Below are positions 7,661 to 16,158 of a DNA stretch of 64,000 nucleotides, piece by piece. The DNA comes from Lysinibacillus_B sp050613145. GTDB taxonomy: Bacteria; Bacillota; Bacilli; Bacillales_A; Planococcaceae. The notes beneath the pieces were generated by a model. It was not told where the DNA came from. It did no database searches and saw only the letters and a list, made by a program, of their open reading frames with translations. The stretch spans positions 3,472,001 through 3,536,000 of the forward strand of contig NZ_CP192507.1 in NCBI RefSeq assembly GCF_050613145.1. Reading direction: 5' to 3'. Position numbers and translations under genes: made by a program. How positions within the stretch are numbered: position 1 is the stretch's first letter; every line of letters starts with the position of its first letter.

Positions 7661-9007
7661 TTGGACGTAGACATAGTTGAGCTAACCATAAGGTTTGGAG
7701 CATTCGCTCTATTAATTGCCGCTACGGCATTTTTCGTTGCAACTGAGTTTGCAATAGTTAAAGTAAGAACGACTCGTATTGACCAGCTTGTAGCTGAAGG
7801 AAACAAAAAAGCTATAAAAGCCAAAAAAGTTATTTCAAACTTAGATGAATACTTATCTGCCTGCCAGTTAGGTATTACCATTACTGCTTTAGGTCTCGGT
7901 TGGTTAGGTGAGCCAACATTTGAGCTAATTCTTCATCCATTATTTGAAATACTTGGATTAGAAGGTCGTGTTACGTCACTTCTTTCATTCATTATTGCAT
8001 TTGCACTCGTAACGTTTTTACACGTTGTCGTAGGGGAATTATCACCGAAAACTCTCGCAATTCAAAAGGCAGAGGCTGTTACTTTAAGCTTAGCAGGACC
8101 GCTTATTTTATTCCATAACATCATGTATCCGTTTATCCGCACATTAAATGGATCAGCACGTGCTTTAACAGGCTTGTTTGGGTTAAAAATGGTGGGTGAA
8201 TCAGAAGAAGTACATTCCGAGGAAGAGCTTCGTATGATTTTATCGGACAGCTTAAAAGGTGGCGAAATTAACCACTCAGAATACGAATACGTAAACAGTA
8301 TTTTCGAATTCTCTGAACGTATTGCGAAAGAAATTATGGTACCTCGAACTGAAATTATTAGTATCGAAAAAGATTTAACATTACGCCAAGTATTCGAAGT
8401 GATGGGTGTTGAGCAATATACACGTTACCCAATTATCGATGGTGATAAAGACCATGTAATTGGTCTTGTGAATATGAAACATTTACTCACTGCTTATATA
8501 AAAGACCCAACAAATGGGGATAAATTAATTACAGACTATATGCAACCTATTATTCGCGTCATTGAAACGATTCCAATTAGTGATTTGCTATTAAAAATCC
8601 AACAAGAACGTATTCATATGGCCATTTTAATGGATGAATATGGTGGTACTTCAGGGTTAGTCACAATCGAGGATATTATCGAAGAAATCGTAGGTGATAT
8701 TCAAGATGAGTTTGATGAAGACGAAATTCCTGAGGTACAAGAACTCGCAGAAGGAAAACACTACATTGTAGATGCGAAAATGCTACTACAAGAAGTAAAT
8801 GACCTTCTAGGTACAACAATTGAAGACGAAGATATTGATACAATTGGCGGCTGGTTCATGACACAGCATTTCGATGCGGTAGAGGGAGACAGTATCCAAG
8901 CTCATGGTTATGAATTTAAAATTAAAGAGCTTGACGGGCACCATATCCTTTACCTTGAAGTGACAAAGATTCCTGAAACAGCTACCGAAAAAGACATCTT
9001 AGAATAA
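7661..9007 (+). CDS. CNNM/HlyC-CorC family transporter with CBS pair
   Basis: Complete 448-residue paralogue of the truncated gene at the window start. Four predicted membrane segments (DUF21/CNNM, residues about 1-195), two CBS domains (about 215-335) and a CorC/HlyC domain (about 350-438) give the family's full order. Members such as S. aureus MpfA protect against excess magnesium, and the CBS pair probably senses ATP-Mg. Start: TTG at 7661 follows AAAGGA by 5 bases and gives the normal N-terminus (MDVDIVELTIRFGAF). Old names such as hemolysin are misleading. Monocistronic, with a terminator after the stop, possibly controlled through the short reading frame just upstream. Confidence 0.9.
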   Translation: MDVDIVELTIRFGAFALLIAATAFFVATEFAIVKVRTTRIDQLVAEGNKKAIKAKKVISNLDEYLSACQLGITITALGLGWLGEPTFELILHPLFEILGLEGRVTSLLSFIIAFALVTFLHVVVGELSPKTLAIQKAEAVTLSLAGPLILFHNIMYPFIRTLNGSARALTGLFGLKMVGESEEVHSEEELRMILSDSLKGGEINHSEYEYVNSIFEFSERIAKEIMVPRTEIISIEKDLTLRQVFEVMGVEQYTRYPIIDGDKDHVIGLVNMKHLLTAYIKDPTNGDKLITDYMQPIIRVIETIPISDLLLKIQQERIHMAILMDEYGGTSGLVTIEDIIEEIVGDIQDEFDEDEIPEVQELAEGKHYIVDAKMLLQEVNDLLGTTIEDEDIDTIGGWFMTQHFDAVEGDSIQAHGYEFKIKELDGHHILYLEVTKIPETATEKDILE

Positions 9008-9021
9008 TTTTGCATACGTTC

Positions 9022-9052
9022 AAACGGCTCTCGCATTAGAGAGTCGTTTTCG
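9022..9052 (+). terminator. Terminator after second CNNM gene
   Basis: Hairpin AAACGGCTCTC / GAGAGTCGTTT (one G-U pair) with TTTTC tail. It overlaps a GTG at 9052 that could otherwise be taken for the start of the next gene. Confidence 0.8.
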
Positions 9053-9084
9053 TGTCTTTAGAACTTTTTCAAGGGGGAAACATT

Positions 9085-9984
9085 TTGGAGCTATATACAA
9101 ACTTACGTGCTGGGGAAAAAGGTGCTTGGTTATCGATTGGTACATACATCTTTTTAAGTGCGATGAAATTAATTGTCGGCTATATTGGCATGAGTGCTGC
9201 TTTAAAAGCGGACGGACTAAATAATACGACTGATATTATTGCCTCAATCGCAGTGCTGATTGGCTTACGTATTTCACAAAAACCACCTGATGTAAACCAT
9301 CAATACGGACACCTACGTGCAGAAACGATTGCTTCTCTAATCGCTTCATTTATTATGATGGTGGTCGGTTTGCAAGTGCTGTCCACATCGATTGGTGGTT
9401 TATTTGAACCGGTTGAGGAATCACCTTCTATGCTGACGGCTATTGTAGCCTTATTTAGTGCACTCATTATGTATGTTGTCTATCGGTATAATTTAGCGCT
9501 TGCAAACAAAATTAAAAGCTCTGCTGTTCGCGCAGCCGCTTATGATAATCGTTCCGATGCACTTGTAAGTATTGGTACGGCAATAGGTATTTCCGGTGCA
9601 ATTTTTGGTTTCCCGATTATCGATACGATTACAGCGTTAATTGTCGGACTCATTATTATCAAAACAGCGATCGAGATTTTCTGGGAATCGGTTGTGACAC
9701 TGACAGATGGCTTTGACGCGGAAGAAACAGAAACACTTAAAACATTAATCGCCAATGTCGATGGCGTTATTGATTTATTGGATTTAAAAGGACGCTCACA
9801 CGGCAATATGAGCTTTGTCGATGTGACGGTCACAGTAAATCCAAGCTTAAATGTCATTGAAAGCCATACGATTAGCGATACAATTGAAGCGACAGTACAA
9901 CGCTTTAACCCACACTGTATTGTGCTTGTGCATATTGAACCTCATTACATTCCAACTGCTATCGAGGAAGATTATCATTTTTAA
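9085..9984 (+). CDS. Cation diffusion facilitator (CDF) transporter
   Basis: Divalent metal/proton antiporter of 299 residues exporting Zn, Mn, Fe or Co from the cytoplasm. Six membrane segments cover about residues 20-205. The metal-binding pairs are seen in the second helix (DGLNNTTD) and the fifth (DNRSDAL), followed by the cytoplasmic C-terminal domain (about 210-295) with HGNMSFVDVTV and HIEPH. The D-D arrangement rather than H-D favours manganese or iron over zinc, an inference. I chose TTG at 9085, 7 bases after AAGGGGG, rather than GTG at 9052, which sits in the preceding terminator. A strong terminator shared with a small convergent gene follows. Confidence 0.9.
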   Translation: MELYTNLRAGEKGAWLSIGTYIFLSAMKLIVGYIGMSAALKADGLNNTTDIIASIAVLIGLRISQKPPDVNHQYGHLRAETIASLIASFIMMVVGLQVLSTSIGGLFEPVEESPSMLTAIVALFSALIMYVVYRYNLALANKIKSSAVRAAAYDNRSDALVSIGTAIGISGAIFGFPIIDTITALIVGLIIIKTAIEIFWESVVTLTDGFDAEETETLKTLIANVDGVIDLLDLKGRSHGNMSFVDVTVTVNPSLNVIESHTISDTIEATVQRFNPHCIVLVHIEPHYIPTAIEEDYHF

Positions 9985-9985
9985 T

Positions 9986-10027
9986 GAAAAATGCGAAATG
10001 AGTTTTTACGCCCATTTCGCATTTTTT
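9986..10027. terminator. Bidirectional terminator
   Basis: A 13-14-bp stem (AAAAATGCGAAATG / CATTTCGCATTTTT) between convergent genes, with A and T runs on both sides. Confidence 0.85.
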
Positions 10028-10241
10028 ATTTTCGGTTCTGTTCTCGACGCTTTTCTTGTTCGCGCTCCATTTTCATGCCTTTCCAGCGCACGATGATTCC
10101 AATAATGACAAACACCCAACCAATTACGATAAAAGCATATTGTAGTGGTTTGTTTTCAGGTGGAATCACCCCGAAAATAGCTGCTGCAATAACAGTCATT
10201 CCGGACACCGATATGAGCAATCCTGCCATAACAATATTCAT
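10026..10241 (-). CDS. Small two-helix membrane protein, unknown function
   Basis: A 71-residue protein not recognised as a named family. It has two hydrophobic helices (about 3-25 and 34-52) joined by a short loop with PPENKP, then a strongly charged tail (KGMKMEREQEKRREQNRK) that would lie in the cytoplasm under the positive-inside rule. The start ATG at 10241 follows GAGGTG by 6 bases, and the stop sits in the shared terminator, so it has its own signals and is likely a real gene. It lies 40 bases downstream of the ABC permease gene on the same strand and could be the last gene of that operon. Confidence 0.65.
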   Translation of the reverse strand: MNIVMAGLLISVSGMTVIAAAIFGVIPPENKPLQYAFIVIGWVFVIIGIIVRWKGMKMEREQEKRREQNRK

Positions 10242-10281
10242 AGTAGCACCTCTATTAACTTCATAGGTACATTATACATGA

Positions 10282-11217
10282 TTAAGCTGTGACGTCACGC
10301 TTCATAAAGAACGTAAAGGTAATGACTAAAAACAGTACCGCATAAATTACATTCATCGTTAAAGAGAATGATAATGTTAAGCCTTCAATGATTGGCGAAG
10401 AACCTGTTGCATACTGCGTTAAATCTGTATGTGTAATCCAAATGTATTTCGCGATTTCATACTTACTTAACAGCATCACTACTGTCGCACCCATAAACGA
10501 AATAAATAATGTTAATCCAACAGCAAGCGAGCTTGAACTAAAGACAGATCCAATCATAAACGCAAGGAAAATCGACATGAAGAAATCACTAAACGATAAC
10601 GCGAGCATTTCAAAGTAGTTCCCCCAGACATTCACTTCTTTCACGACACCGTCCACGACTTCAAGTGGTGTTGAAGCTGTTGTCCCCCATAAGATGACAC
10701 CGACAAGTGCCGAAAACGCAAGTGTCACACCATAAATGAATAACCCATAGAAAATGGTTGTCACAAGTTTGGACAATAAAATTTTCCATCTCGCTACTGG
10801 ACGTGTTAATAACATTTTAATTGTCCCTGTTGAAAACTCACTTGAGACAATCCCTGCTGCTACTACAACGGCAAAGATTGTAATAAACATTCTTGATATA
10901 CTTAATTCAAAATTCATAAAACTATCAATTGTCGTAGCCATTTGAGGCGGAATATCCTGTTCCATACGATATTCATTCATTAATAATAACTCTTGGAAAT
11001 AGACTTTATCTGCTTCTGTTAGCGTCTCATCTTGTAGCATATTTTGATATTCTGCATTTTCTTGTTGTATCGTTTGTTTCCAGTTATCATTAACCGGCTC
11101 ATCATAGTATTTCATAATGGCTGCCGGGCCAACAACAAGCAATAGCATAATTGTAAGCATCACCCATGAGCTTTTCTTTGCCCATAATTTCATCCATTCA
11201 TTTCTAACGTATTTCAT
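10282..11217 (-). CDS. ABC-2 type permease
   Basis: Membrane subunit of an ABC exporter, 311 residues. An N-terminal anchor helix (about 20-40) is followed by an extracytoplasmic stretch (about 41-100) and five further helices, the layout of ABC-2 permeases used in bacitracin- or lantibiotic-resistance and antibiotic export modules. I chose ATG at 11217 because GGAGG lies 8 bases before it; a longer frame would begin inside the ATPase gene without a site. It overlaps the ATPase gene at 11204 by 14 bases, so the two form one transporter. It is the last transporter gene of the YtrA-type operon. Substrate unknown. Confidence 0.85.
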   Translation of the reverse strand: MKYVRNEWMKLWAKKSSWVMLTIMLLLVVGPAAIMKYYDEPVNDNWKQTIQQENAEYQNMLQDETLTEADKVYFQELLLMNEYRMEQDIPPQMATTIDSFMNFELSISRMFITIFAVVVAAGIVSSEFSTGTIKMLLTRPVARWKILLSKLVTTIFYGLFIYGVTLAFSALVGVILWGTTASTPLEVVDGVVKEVNVWGNYFEMLALSFSDFFMSIFLAFMIGSVFSSSSLAVGLTLFISFMGATVVMLLSKYEIAKYIWITHTDLTQYATGSSPIIEGLTLSFSLTMNVIYAVLFLVITFTFFMKRDVTA

Positions 11218-12112
11218 CAATCGCACCTCCACCTGTCATTTCAAGGAATTGATCTTCTAATGTTTTTTGTGTTGGTTGTAATGCATAAATATCTAATCCT
11301 GCTGCAGTTAGTTCTTTTACTAAGGCAGGCACTTGCTCCTTATTCATCTCTACAGCAAACCCATCTCCTTGCTCTTCCACTGTGTAAGATGCAAGCATTT
11401 GTGCAAGCTGCTCTTTCGGGGTTGCCTCGATATAATACATGCTCGTTTCTACACCGTTCATTTCTCGAATATCAATCAATGTCCCATTTTGAATGACAGC
11501 GATACGATCACACATCAGCTCAATCTCAGATAATAAGTGACTCGACACCATTACAGATACGCCTTCCGTTTGCGCAATTTGACGAAGGTGCATACGAAAC
11601 TCTCTGATACCAGCTGGGTCAAGACCATTTGTCGGCTCATCCAAAATTAAAAACTTCGGACGATGTAATAATGCCTGTGCAAGCCCTAGCCGTTGACGCA
11701 TCCCAAGGGAATATGTACTGACCTTTTCATGAATACGTTTTTCAAGTCCGACCTGACGAACTACTTCGTCAATCCGTTCCTTTGTTACCCCGTTATGCAT
11801 ACGAGCAAAATGCACTAAGTTTTTATAGCCTGTCATAAACTTATACATTTCAGGATTTTCAACGATTACACCTACCTTACTGATGGCTTCTTCATAATTG
11901 GACGCAAGCGATACGCCATCGATAATTACTTCTCCTTCTGTTGGATACATCAGCCCCGTCATCATACGAATGGTCGTCGTCTTCCCTGCACCATTTGGGC
12001 CAAGAAAACCGGTAATTTGTCCCGGATAAAACGCTAAGTCGAGGGATTTAATAATTTGCTTCCCTTTAATGGTTTTTGATAATTTTTTTAACTCTACAAC
12101 TGGTTTTGTCAT
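11204..12112 (-). CDS. ABC transporter ATP-binding protein (BcrA-like)
   Basis: Cytoplasmic ATPase of 302 residues pairing with the permease encoded by the overlapping next gene. Walker A GPNGAGKT is near residues 38-45, the signature YSLGMRQR is near 133, and Walker B FLILDEPTNGLDP is near 155, followed by an H-loop SSHLLSE. The C-terminal 80 residues form the extra domain common in drug-export ATPases of the BcrA type. It begins directly after the stop of the first ATPase gene (12113), so the operon carries two ATPases and two membrane proteins. Known relatives export or give resistance to cell-wall antibiotics; that role is inferred. Confidence 0.88.
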   Translation of the reverse strand: MTKPVVELKKLSKTIKGKQIIKSLDLAFYPGQITGFLGPNGAGKTTTIRMMTGLMYPTEGEVIIDGVSLASNYEEAISKVGVIVENPEMYKFMTGYKNLVHFARMHNGVTKERIDEVVRQVGLEKRIHEKVSTYSLGMRQRLGLAQALLHRPKFLILDEPTNGLDPAGIREFRMHLRQIAQTEGVSVMVSSHLLSEIELMCDRIAVIQNGTLIDIREMNGVETSMYYIEATPKEQLAQMLASYTVEEQGDGFAVEMNKEQVPALVKELTAAGLDIYALQPTQKTLEDQFLEMTGGGAIDEIR

Positions 12113-12811
12113 TTAATCCACCTGCTTTTCATAAAGTGATTTCATCCACTGCACTGCATCTTCTCCGCGCTCATCACGAATAAGCTCCAACTCTTCCATC
12201 GCTCGCACTTGCCCATTTTGCAATAAAATCAATTGATCAAGTACTGGCTCCACCTCATTGACTTCATGTGTAGATAAAATAATCGATTGTGTTTCTAAAT
12301 CAACAAAGCAAATGAGCCCTTTAATGAGTGCCTCTCTTGCTAACGGGTCAAGCCCCGCAAAAGGTTCATCCAATATATAAAGAGATGTCTCCCTCCCTAA
12401 AGTTGCCGCCATTTTCACACGACCACGATTTCCTTTGGATAGCTTTTTTAGTTTTTCTGTTGTCGGCACATGTAAATGCGATGCAATTACATGTGCCTTA
12501 TCAATCGAAAAATCATCAAATTGCTCGGCATAAAATGGGAATACCTGCTCGCCTGTATAGTTTTCATAAAACAAATCAATGTCTGGCTGGTAGGCAATTT
12601 TATTGGCTAAACGACGTGTTACCTGTTCACCATCTAGTGTAATTGTGCCTGTCGTTGGTACAAGTAAGCCCGCCATTAACTTTAATAGCGTAGACTTGCC
12701 GCTCCCGTTCTCCCCTATAATCCCTACCATTTGTCCACTTGGAATAGCAAGCGTCACATTTTTTAATATGTCAGCACTTTTATAGCGAAACGATACATCC
12801 TGTAATTGCAT
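12113..12811 (-). CDS. ABC transporter ATP-binding protein, YtrB-type
   Basis: ABC ATPase of 232 residues. Walker A GENGSGKS (about 34-41), an atypical signature LSKGNRGR (about 120), Walker B LYILDEPFAGLDP (about 145) and H-loop STHE are all visible. The LSKGN variant is typical of the YtrB-like group, encoded next to YtrA-family repressors. Only 6 bases separate it from the GntR gene upstream, and the next ATPase starts at once after its stop. Its likely membrane partner is the first gene of the operon (13171-13941). The system probably responds to cell-envelope antibiotics, as ytrABCDEF does in B. subtilis, an inference from family and operator. Confidence 0.85.
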   Translation of the reverse strand: MQLQDVSFRYKSADILKNVTLAIPSGQMVGIIGENGSGKSTLLKLMAGLLVPTTGTITLDGEQVTRRLANKIAYQPDIDLFYENYTGEQVFPFYAEQFDDFSIDKAHVIASHLHVPTTEKLKKLSKGNRGRVKMAATLGRETSLYILDEPFAGLDPLAREALIKGLICFVDLETQSIILSTHEVNEVEPVLDQLILLQNGQVRAMEELELIRDERGEDAVQWMKSLYEKQVD

Positions 12812-12817
12812 AACGCT

Positions 12818-13174
12818 TTACCCCTTTTTCTTTAACACTTCAAGCATTTCATCCGTTGAAAAACCGAGCGATTGAATGGCTGTAATAAATTGAGTGGCCA
12901 CTTGCTCCTTCATCTCTTCTCGCAAATGCTTAATGCGTTCTTCATTTGTTGTAATAAATGTACCCTGTCCTCGCCTTGTTTCGGTCATTTCCAACATTTC
13001 CAACTCCTTATATACCCGTTGTACTGTGTTCACATTAACCCCTGATCCAATTGCATACTCTCGCACAGAAAGTAATTTATCCCCTGGCTTTAACTCGCCT
13101 CTCAGTACTTCTCCGCAAATTCGCTCTACTAGCTGCAAATAAATTGGCTTATCCTTTGCAAAATCTTGCGTCAT
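12818..13174 (-). CDS. ytrA: GntR-family regulator, YtrA subfamily
   Basis: Small DNA-binding repressor of 118 residues: an N-terminal winged helix (about 10-75, with KPIYLQLVERI and VNVNTVQRVYKEL as recognition region) and only a short helical C-terminal dimerisation segment, as in the YtrA subfamily, which lacks an effector domain. The ATG overlaps the stop of the upstream membrane-protein gene by 4 bases. It probably represses its own operon through the perfect palindrome at 13957-13990, which contains AGTGTA and TACACT half-sites like those described for YtrA. The inducing signal in B. subtilis includes cell-wall antibiotics. Confidence 0.85.
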   Translation of the reverse strand: MTQDFAKDKPIYLQLVERICGEVLRGELKPGDKLLSVREYAIGSGVNVNTVQRVYKELEMLEMTETRRGQGTFITTNEERIKHLREEMKEQVATQFITAIQSLGFSTDEMLEVLKKKG

Positions 13175-13941
13175 CGTGTAATCACCCTCTCAATCCACTT
13201 ACTCGCCACGATAAAGCAACCTACTAATAGAACGATTGAGAATAATTCCTCCATCACATAGACATGACCTACAACGAAAGTTTCACCTCTATACATAGAC
13301 GGGAAAAATTTCTCTAAGGGTGCTAAAGAGACTTCCCCAACATACATTATTTCTCCATAATTTACCGATTCTGTCCATTTAACAAAAATGTAAATATACA
13401 GGAAAAAGGAAATACCTGTTACAACAATACTAGCTAGACCAATATAGCGTTTTAATTGTAAATAAATTGCGTAAAACACTAATGCCGTCACTGTAAATAA
13501 GATTACAAAGAGAAAAGCCAATAACACATACATCATGTGGAAAAAGATTAATTGTTGTATCTCACCCTGTAGTGCATCACCTACGAAATAGCTTGCCAGA
13601 CCGTAAATAAAGCTTAAAGCGGTTACCCAAATAACAGAAAAACAGAATTTTGCTCCGATTAATGTCGTGATCCTTCTCGTACTATGAAGCCATATTTCCT
13701 TCATTTTTATGTCTCGACGAATACTCAGGATAAATTGAATAGTTGCAACAAAATATAAGACCGTCCCCCCCATAAAGATTGCTGTTAAACGCACATCACT
13801 TGGTGAAAGCACTAAATTTGGTAGACGATCTGCAAATGTTGGTAATACTCCGATAAAGAAGGCACCCGCAAAAATGAGTAAAATCAACCATAATTTATAA
13901 TCGTGCCACTCTTTCTTGACCAAACTCACAAACTTTTTCAT
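13171..13941 (-). CDS. Polytopic membrane protein of YtrA-type ABC operon
   Basis: First gene of the operon: 256 residues with about six hydrophobic segments (residues 17-35, 53-75, 92-115, 125-155, 162-185 and 230-250). No confident family signature beyond its likeness to permease components of ABC-2 systems; it is most likely the membrane partner of the YtrB-type ATPase. The start ATG at 13941 follows AGGAG by 8 bases. Promoter and palindromic operator lie just upstream. Placing a membrane gene before the repressor gene differs from the B. subtilis ytr order, where the regulator comes first. Confidence 0.75.
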   Translation of the reverse strand: MKKFVSLVKKEWHDYKLWLILLIFAGAFFIGVLPTFADRLPNLVLSPSDVRLTAIFMGGTVLYFVATIQFILSIRRDIKMKEIWLHSTRRITTLIGAKFCFSVIWVTALSFIYGLASYFVGDALQGEIQQLIFFHMMYVLLAFLFVILFTVTALVFYAIYLQLKRYIGLASIVVTGISFFLYIYIFVKWTESVNYGEIMYVGEVSLAPLEKFFPSMYRGETFVVGHVYVMEELFSIVLLVGCFIVASKWIERVITR

Positions 13942-13956
13942 CCTGTAAACTCCTCT

Positions 13957-13990
13957 GTTCTAGTGTACTATTTAAATAGTACACTAGAAC
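13957..13990. promoter_or_regulatory. 34-bp perfect palindrome, probable YtrA operator
   Basis: A perfect 17+17 inverted repeat centred at 13973/13974, with inner half-sites AGTGTA (13962-13967) and TACACT (13980-13985) separated by 12 bases, close to the published YtrA operator pattern. It covers the -10 element of the operon promoter, the expected place for repression. Confidence 0.75.
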
Positions 13991-14005
13991 ATTTATCGAA
14001 ATCAA
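13976..14005 (-). promoter_or_regulatory. Sigma-A promoter of YtrA-type operon
   Basis: Minus-strand TTGATT (14000-14005), 18-base spacer, TACTAT (13976-13981). The -10 lies inside the palindromic operator. Confidence 0.6.
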
Positions 14006-14024
14006 GTTTTTTCCTTTTAAAAGG

Positions 14025-14055
14025 AAAAAGCGAAGCGGACACTATGCCTCTTCGC
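14025..14055 (-). terminator. Terminator of the two-component operon
   Basis: Stem GCGAAG/CTTCGC with 14-base loop and a T5 tail on the minus strand, followed by a second palindrome of T/C and A/G runs (about 14009-14029). It lies 43 bases after the response-regulator stop. Confidence 0.65.
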
Positions 14056-14097
14056 CTTTATTTGCTTCATTTCAGGATTTACTTGCCTAACCAACAA

Positions 14098-14748
14098 TTA
14101 TTGTAGCCCGCTACCTTCTGTTAACCCATGCTTCACCGCATACAATGCCGCCTGTGTACGATCTTGTACTTCTAGTTTTGTAAAAATATTAGATATATGT
14201 GTTTTCACTGTTTTTTCTGTCACGAATAATGAAGAAGCAATTTCACGATTGCTTTTTCCTTTCGTCAGCTCCGCTAATACATCCTGTTCGCGTGGTGTTA
14301 ATGGGTTTAGCACATGTGGCAAGTTTTCCTCTGCGCGTAAGCCTTCCTCAAGCTGTGTCGTCGCTTCAGGATGGATTGTATTTTCGCCACGCATAATCGT
14401 CCGAATCGATTCGACAAGTTCATCTGGCTCAATATCTTTTAATTGATAGCCGGATGCCCCTGCCTCTAACGCTGGCAATACGTGGTCTTTATCGGAAAAG
14501 CTTGTTAGCATTAAGATTTGAACATGAGGCCACTTTGTTTTTATTTTTTTCGTTGCTTGAATGCCATCCAGTTCTGGCATGACTAAGTCCATTAACACGA
14601 TATCTGGTTTTAATGTCTCCACCATTCCCACTGCTTCAAGACCATTTTTCGCCTCTCCCACAACTTCAATATCTTTTTGTGTCTTTAAGAAAAATAATAA
14701 TCCCCGACGCACAACATGATGATCATCCGCAATTAATACTCGAATCAT
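14098..14748 (-). CDS. yhcZ: NarL/LuxR-type response regulator (YhcZ/AirR-like)
   Basis: Two-component response regulator of 216 residues: receiver domain (1-120) with acidic pocket D8/D9, phospho-acceptor D54 (VLMDLVMP), conserved T/S82 region (LTSF) and K104 (LKD), then a LuxR-type helix-turn-helix (about 148-205, LTPREQDVLAELTKGKSNREIA). It lies 13 bases after the sensor kinase gene and surely forms its partner. By similarity to B. subtilis YhcZ and S. aureus AirR (YhcR) it may control genes responding to oxygen or redox state. The target genes cannot be read here. Confidence 0.88.
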   Translation of the reverse strand: MIRVLIADDHHVVRRGLLFFLKTQKDIEVVGEAKNGLEAVGMVETLKPDIVLMDLVMPELDGIQATKKIKTKWPHVQILMLTSFSDKDHVLPALEAGASGYQLKDIEPDELVESIRTIMRGENTIHPEATTQLEEGLRAEENLPHVLNPLTPREQDVLAELTKGKSNREIASSLFVTEKTVKTHISNIFTKLEVQDRTQAALYAVKHGLTEGSGLQ

Positions 14749-14761
14749 CGAATTCCCCCTT

Positions 14762-15871
14762 TTAGTATGGCAAACGAATTAATAATTCCGTACCTTTTCC
14801 GAGTTCGCTTACCCAATCTGCCGTACCACCAATTGCTTTTGCCCGGTCTCGAATGGATTGCAAGCCGATTGACAAGAGCGCTACATTCGAATCAATCACA
14901 AATCCTCTGCCCTCATCTTTAATCACGAGCAATACATCTGTTGGTGTAACCGTCATAAAAATGTCCACTTCTTTCACCCCAGCATGCCGGCGTACATTAT
15001 TTAATGCTTCCTGTGTGATACGAAACAGTGCTTCTTCTACACGAGACGGGAATTGAAGTACACCTGAAACACTGACATTTAACTTTAAACCTAACATCTC
15101 CGCATAGCTTTTAATGGCCTCGATCAGACCGCTTTCTAACCCGCGCGGACGCAATTGCCAAATGAGTGCCCGCATTTCATTTAATGCTTCCTGCGTTAAA
15201 TTTTGAATTTCTTTAAATGTTTCTTTTATATGTGAGTCATCCGTCATTTCAACGCCTGCCCGTGATGTTAACGTCACAGAAAATAATAATTGGTTGACCG
15301 AATCATGCAAATCACGCGCTAAACGGTTTCTTTCTTGAACAAGTGCAATTTCTTGTTGCTCATTCACAAGTAAAATCCGTTTAATTGCTGAGCCTAGCTG
15401 AAAGGCGACAGATTCTAAGAGCTCTAGATCCTCCTCTGAAAAACGTACCGTATTTTTCGTTGCGACATTTAAAATGCCGAACTTTTCCTGACCTGATTGT
15501 AATGGTACAGTCGCATGATGCGTGATGCCCTGTGGATCTCCAACTTCTGCTTCAATCGCTGCCTCGATCCGCTGACATTCAATAATATTTGATGCACGCT
15601 TTAACTCATCTTTCCGGTACTTTGACACACACCAACAGCCGCCTTTTCGTAAATACTCGCAGCCGTTAAATGCCAGTGCTTCTGGTAAATGTTCATGTAC
15701 TACAAGCTCCGGTTTTCCTTTTTCGTTAATAAAGAAAATCCAGCCTGTATCAAATTTCGTACCCGTTAAAAACTTATGTAATGCCCCTTTTAGCATCGGA
15801 ATCATTTCTGTTTCTTCATTTAGCAATTCTGCAATTTCTTTTAAGATTGTAATATTCGAATGGTCGTTCAT
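14762..15871 (-). CDS. yhcY: GAF-domain sensor histidine kinase (YhcY/AirS-like) with four clustered Cys
   Basis: Soluble sensor kinase of 369 residues with no membrane segment: GAF domain (about 10-165), HisKA_3 dimerisation domain with phospho-acceptor His189 in ARDLHDSVNQ, and HATPase domain (about 240-366; DEGRGF, GLQSIRDRA). The GAF domain carries cysteines 71, 79, 81 and 99 in a C-X7-C-X1-C-X17-C pattern, very like the four cysteines that hold a [2Fe-2S] cluster in S. aureus AirS, so oxygen/redox sensing is likely. I chose ATG at 15871, 8 bases after AGAAGGGG; the GTG three codons earlier overlaps that site. It forms an operon with yhcZ. Confidence 0.87.
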   Translation of the reverse strand: MNDHSNITILKEIAELLNEETEMIPMLKGALHKFLTGTKFDTGWIFFINEKGKPELVVHEHLPEALAFNGCEYLRKGGCWCVSKYRKDELKRASNIIECQRIEAAIEAEVGDPQGITHHATVPLQSGQEKFGILNVATKNTVRFSEEDLELLESVAFQLGSAIKRILLVNEQQEIALVQERNRLARDLHDSVNQLLFSVTLTSRAGVEMTDDSHIKETFKEIQNLTQEALNEMRALIWQLRPRGLESGLIEAIKSYAEMLGLKLNVSVSGVLQFPSRVEEALFRITQEALNNVRRHAGVKEVDIFMTVTPTDVLLVIKDEGRGFVIDSNVALLSIGLQSIRDRAKAIGGTADWVSELGKGTELLIRLPY

Positions 15872-15981
15872 CGCTTCCACCCCTTCTATTTTTTATCATA
15901 TCATAAACAAATTGTTGGACGAATTTGAAAGGTTCTCATTTTCAGCTACGAAAGATTTATTCCGGTGATACGGGTTTTTTA

Positions 15982-16146
15982 TTTTGCTCGGATAACTACT
16001 CGTTTTGACCGTTTATCCCCTCCTTTTGCTCACATAGCTATCCGTTTTGACCGGATAGCTGGACGTTTTGTTCGTTTACGCACCCCTTTTGATCGTTCCA
16101 TGCATTTTGACCGTTTGCATATTCTTTTTGCTCACGTGCCATTCAC
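15982..16146. repeat. Eight-unit degenerate 21-bp tandem repeat
   Basis: TTTTG starts units at 15982, 16003, 16024, 16045, 16066, 16087, 16105 and 16126: spacing 21, 21, 21, 21, 21, 18, 21. The consensus begins TTTTGaCCGTTTA; the rest of each unit varies. It fills the spacer between the divergent promoter region of yhcY and the end of yhcX. Because the period is a multiple of three, a 61-codon frame runs through it with a heptad-like RFDRL pattern, but it lacks a good ribosome-binding site. Confidence 0.75.
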
Positions 16147-16158
16147 ATAAACATATCC

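Noticed and set aside
15965..16150. 61-codon plus-strand frame with RFDRL heptad-like repeats
   Set aside because: It arises from the 21-bp DNA repeat, has no ribosome-binding site, and its residues follow the repeat period rather than a protein pattern.
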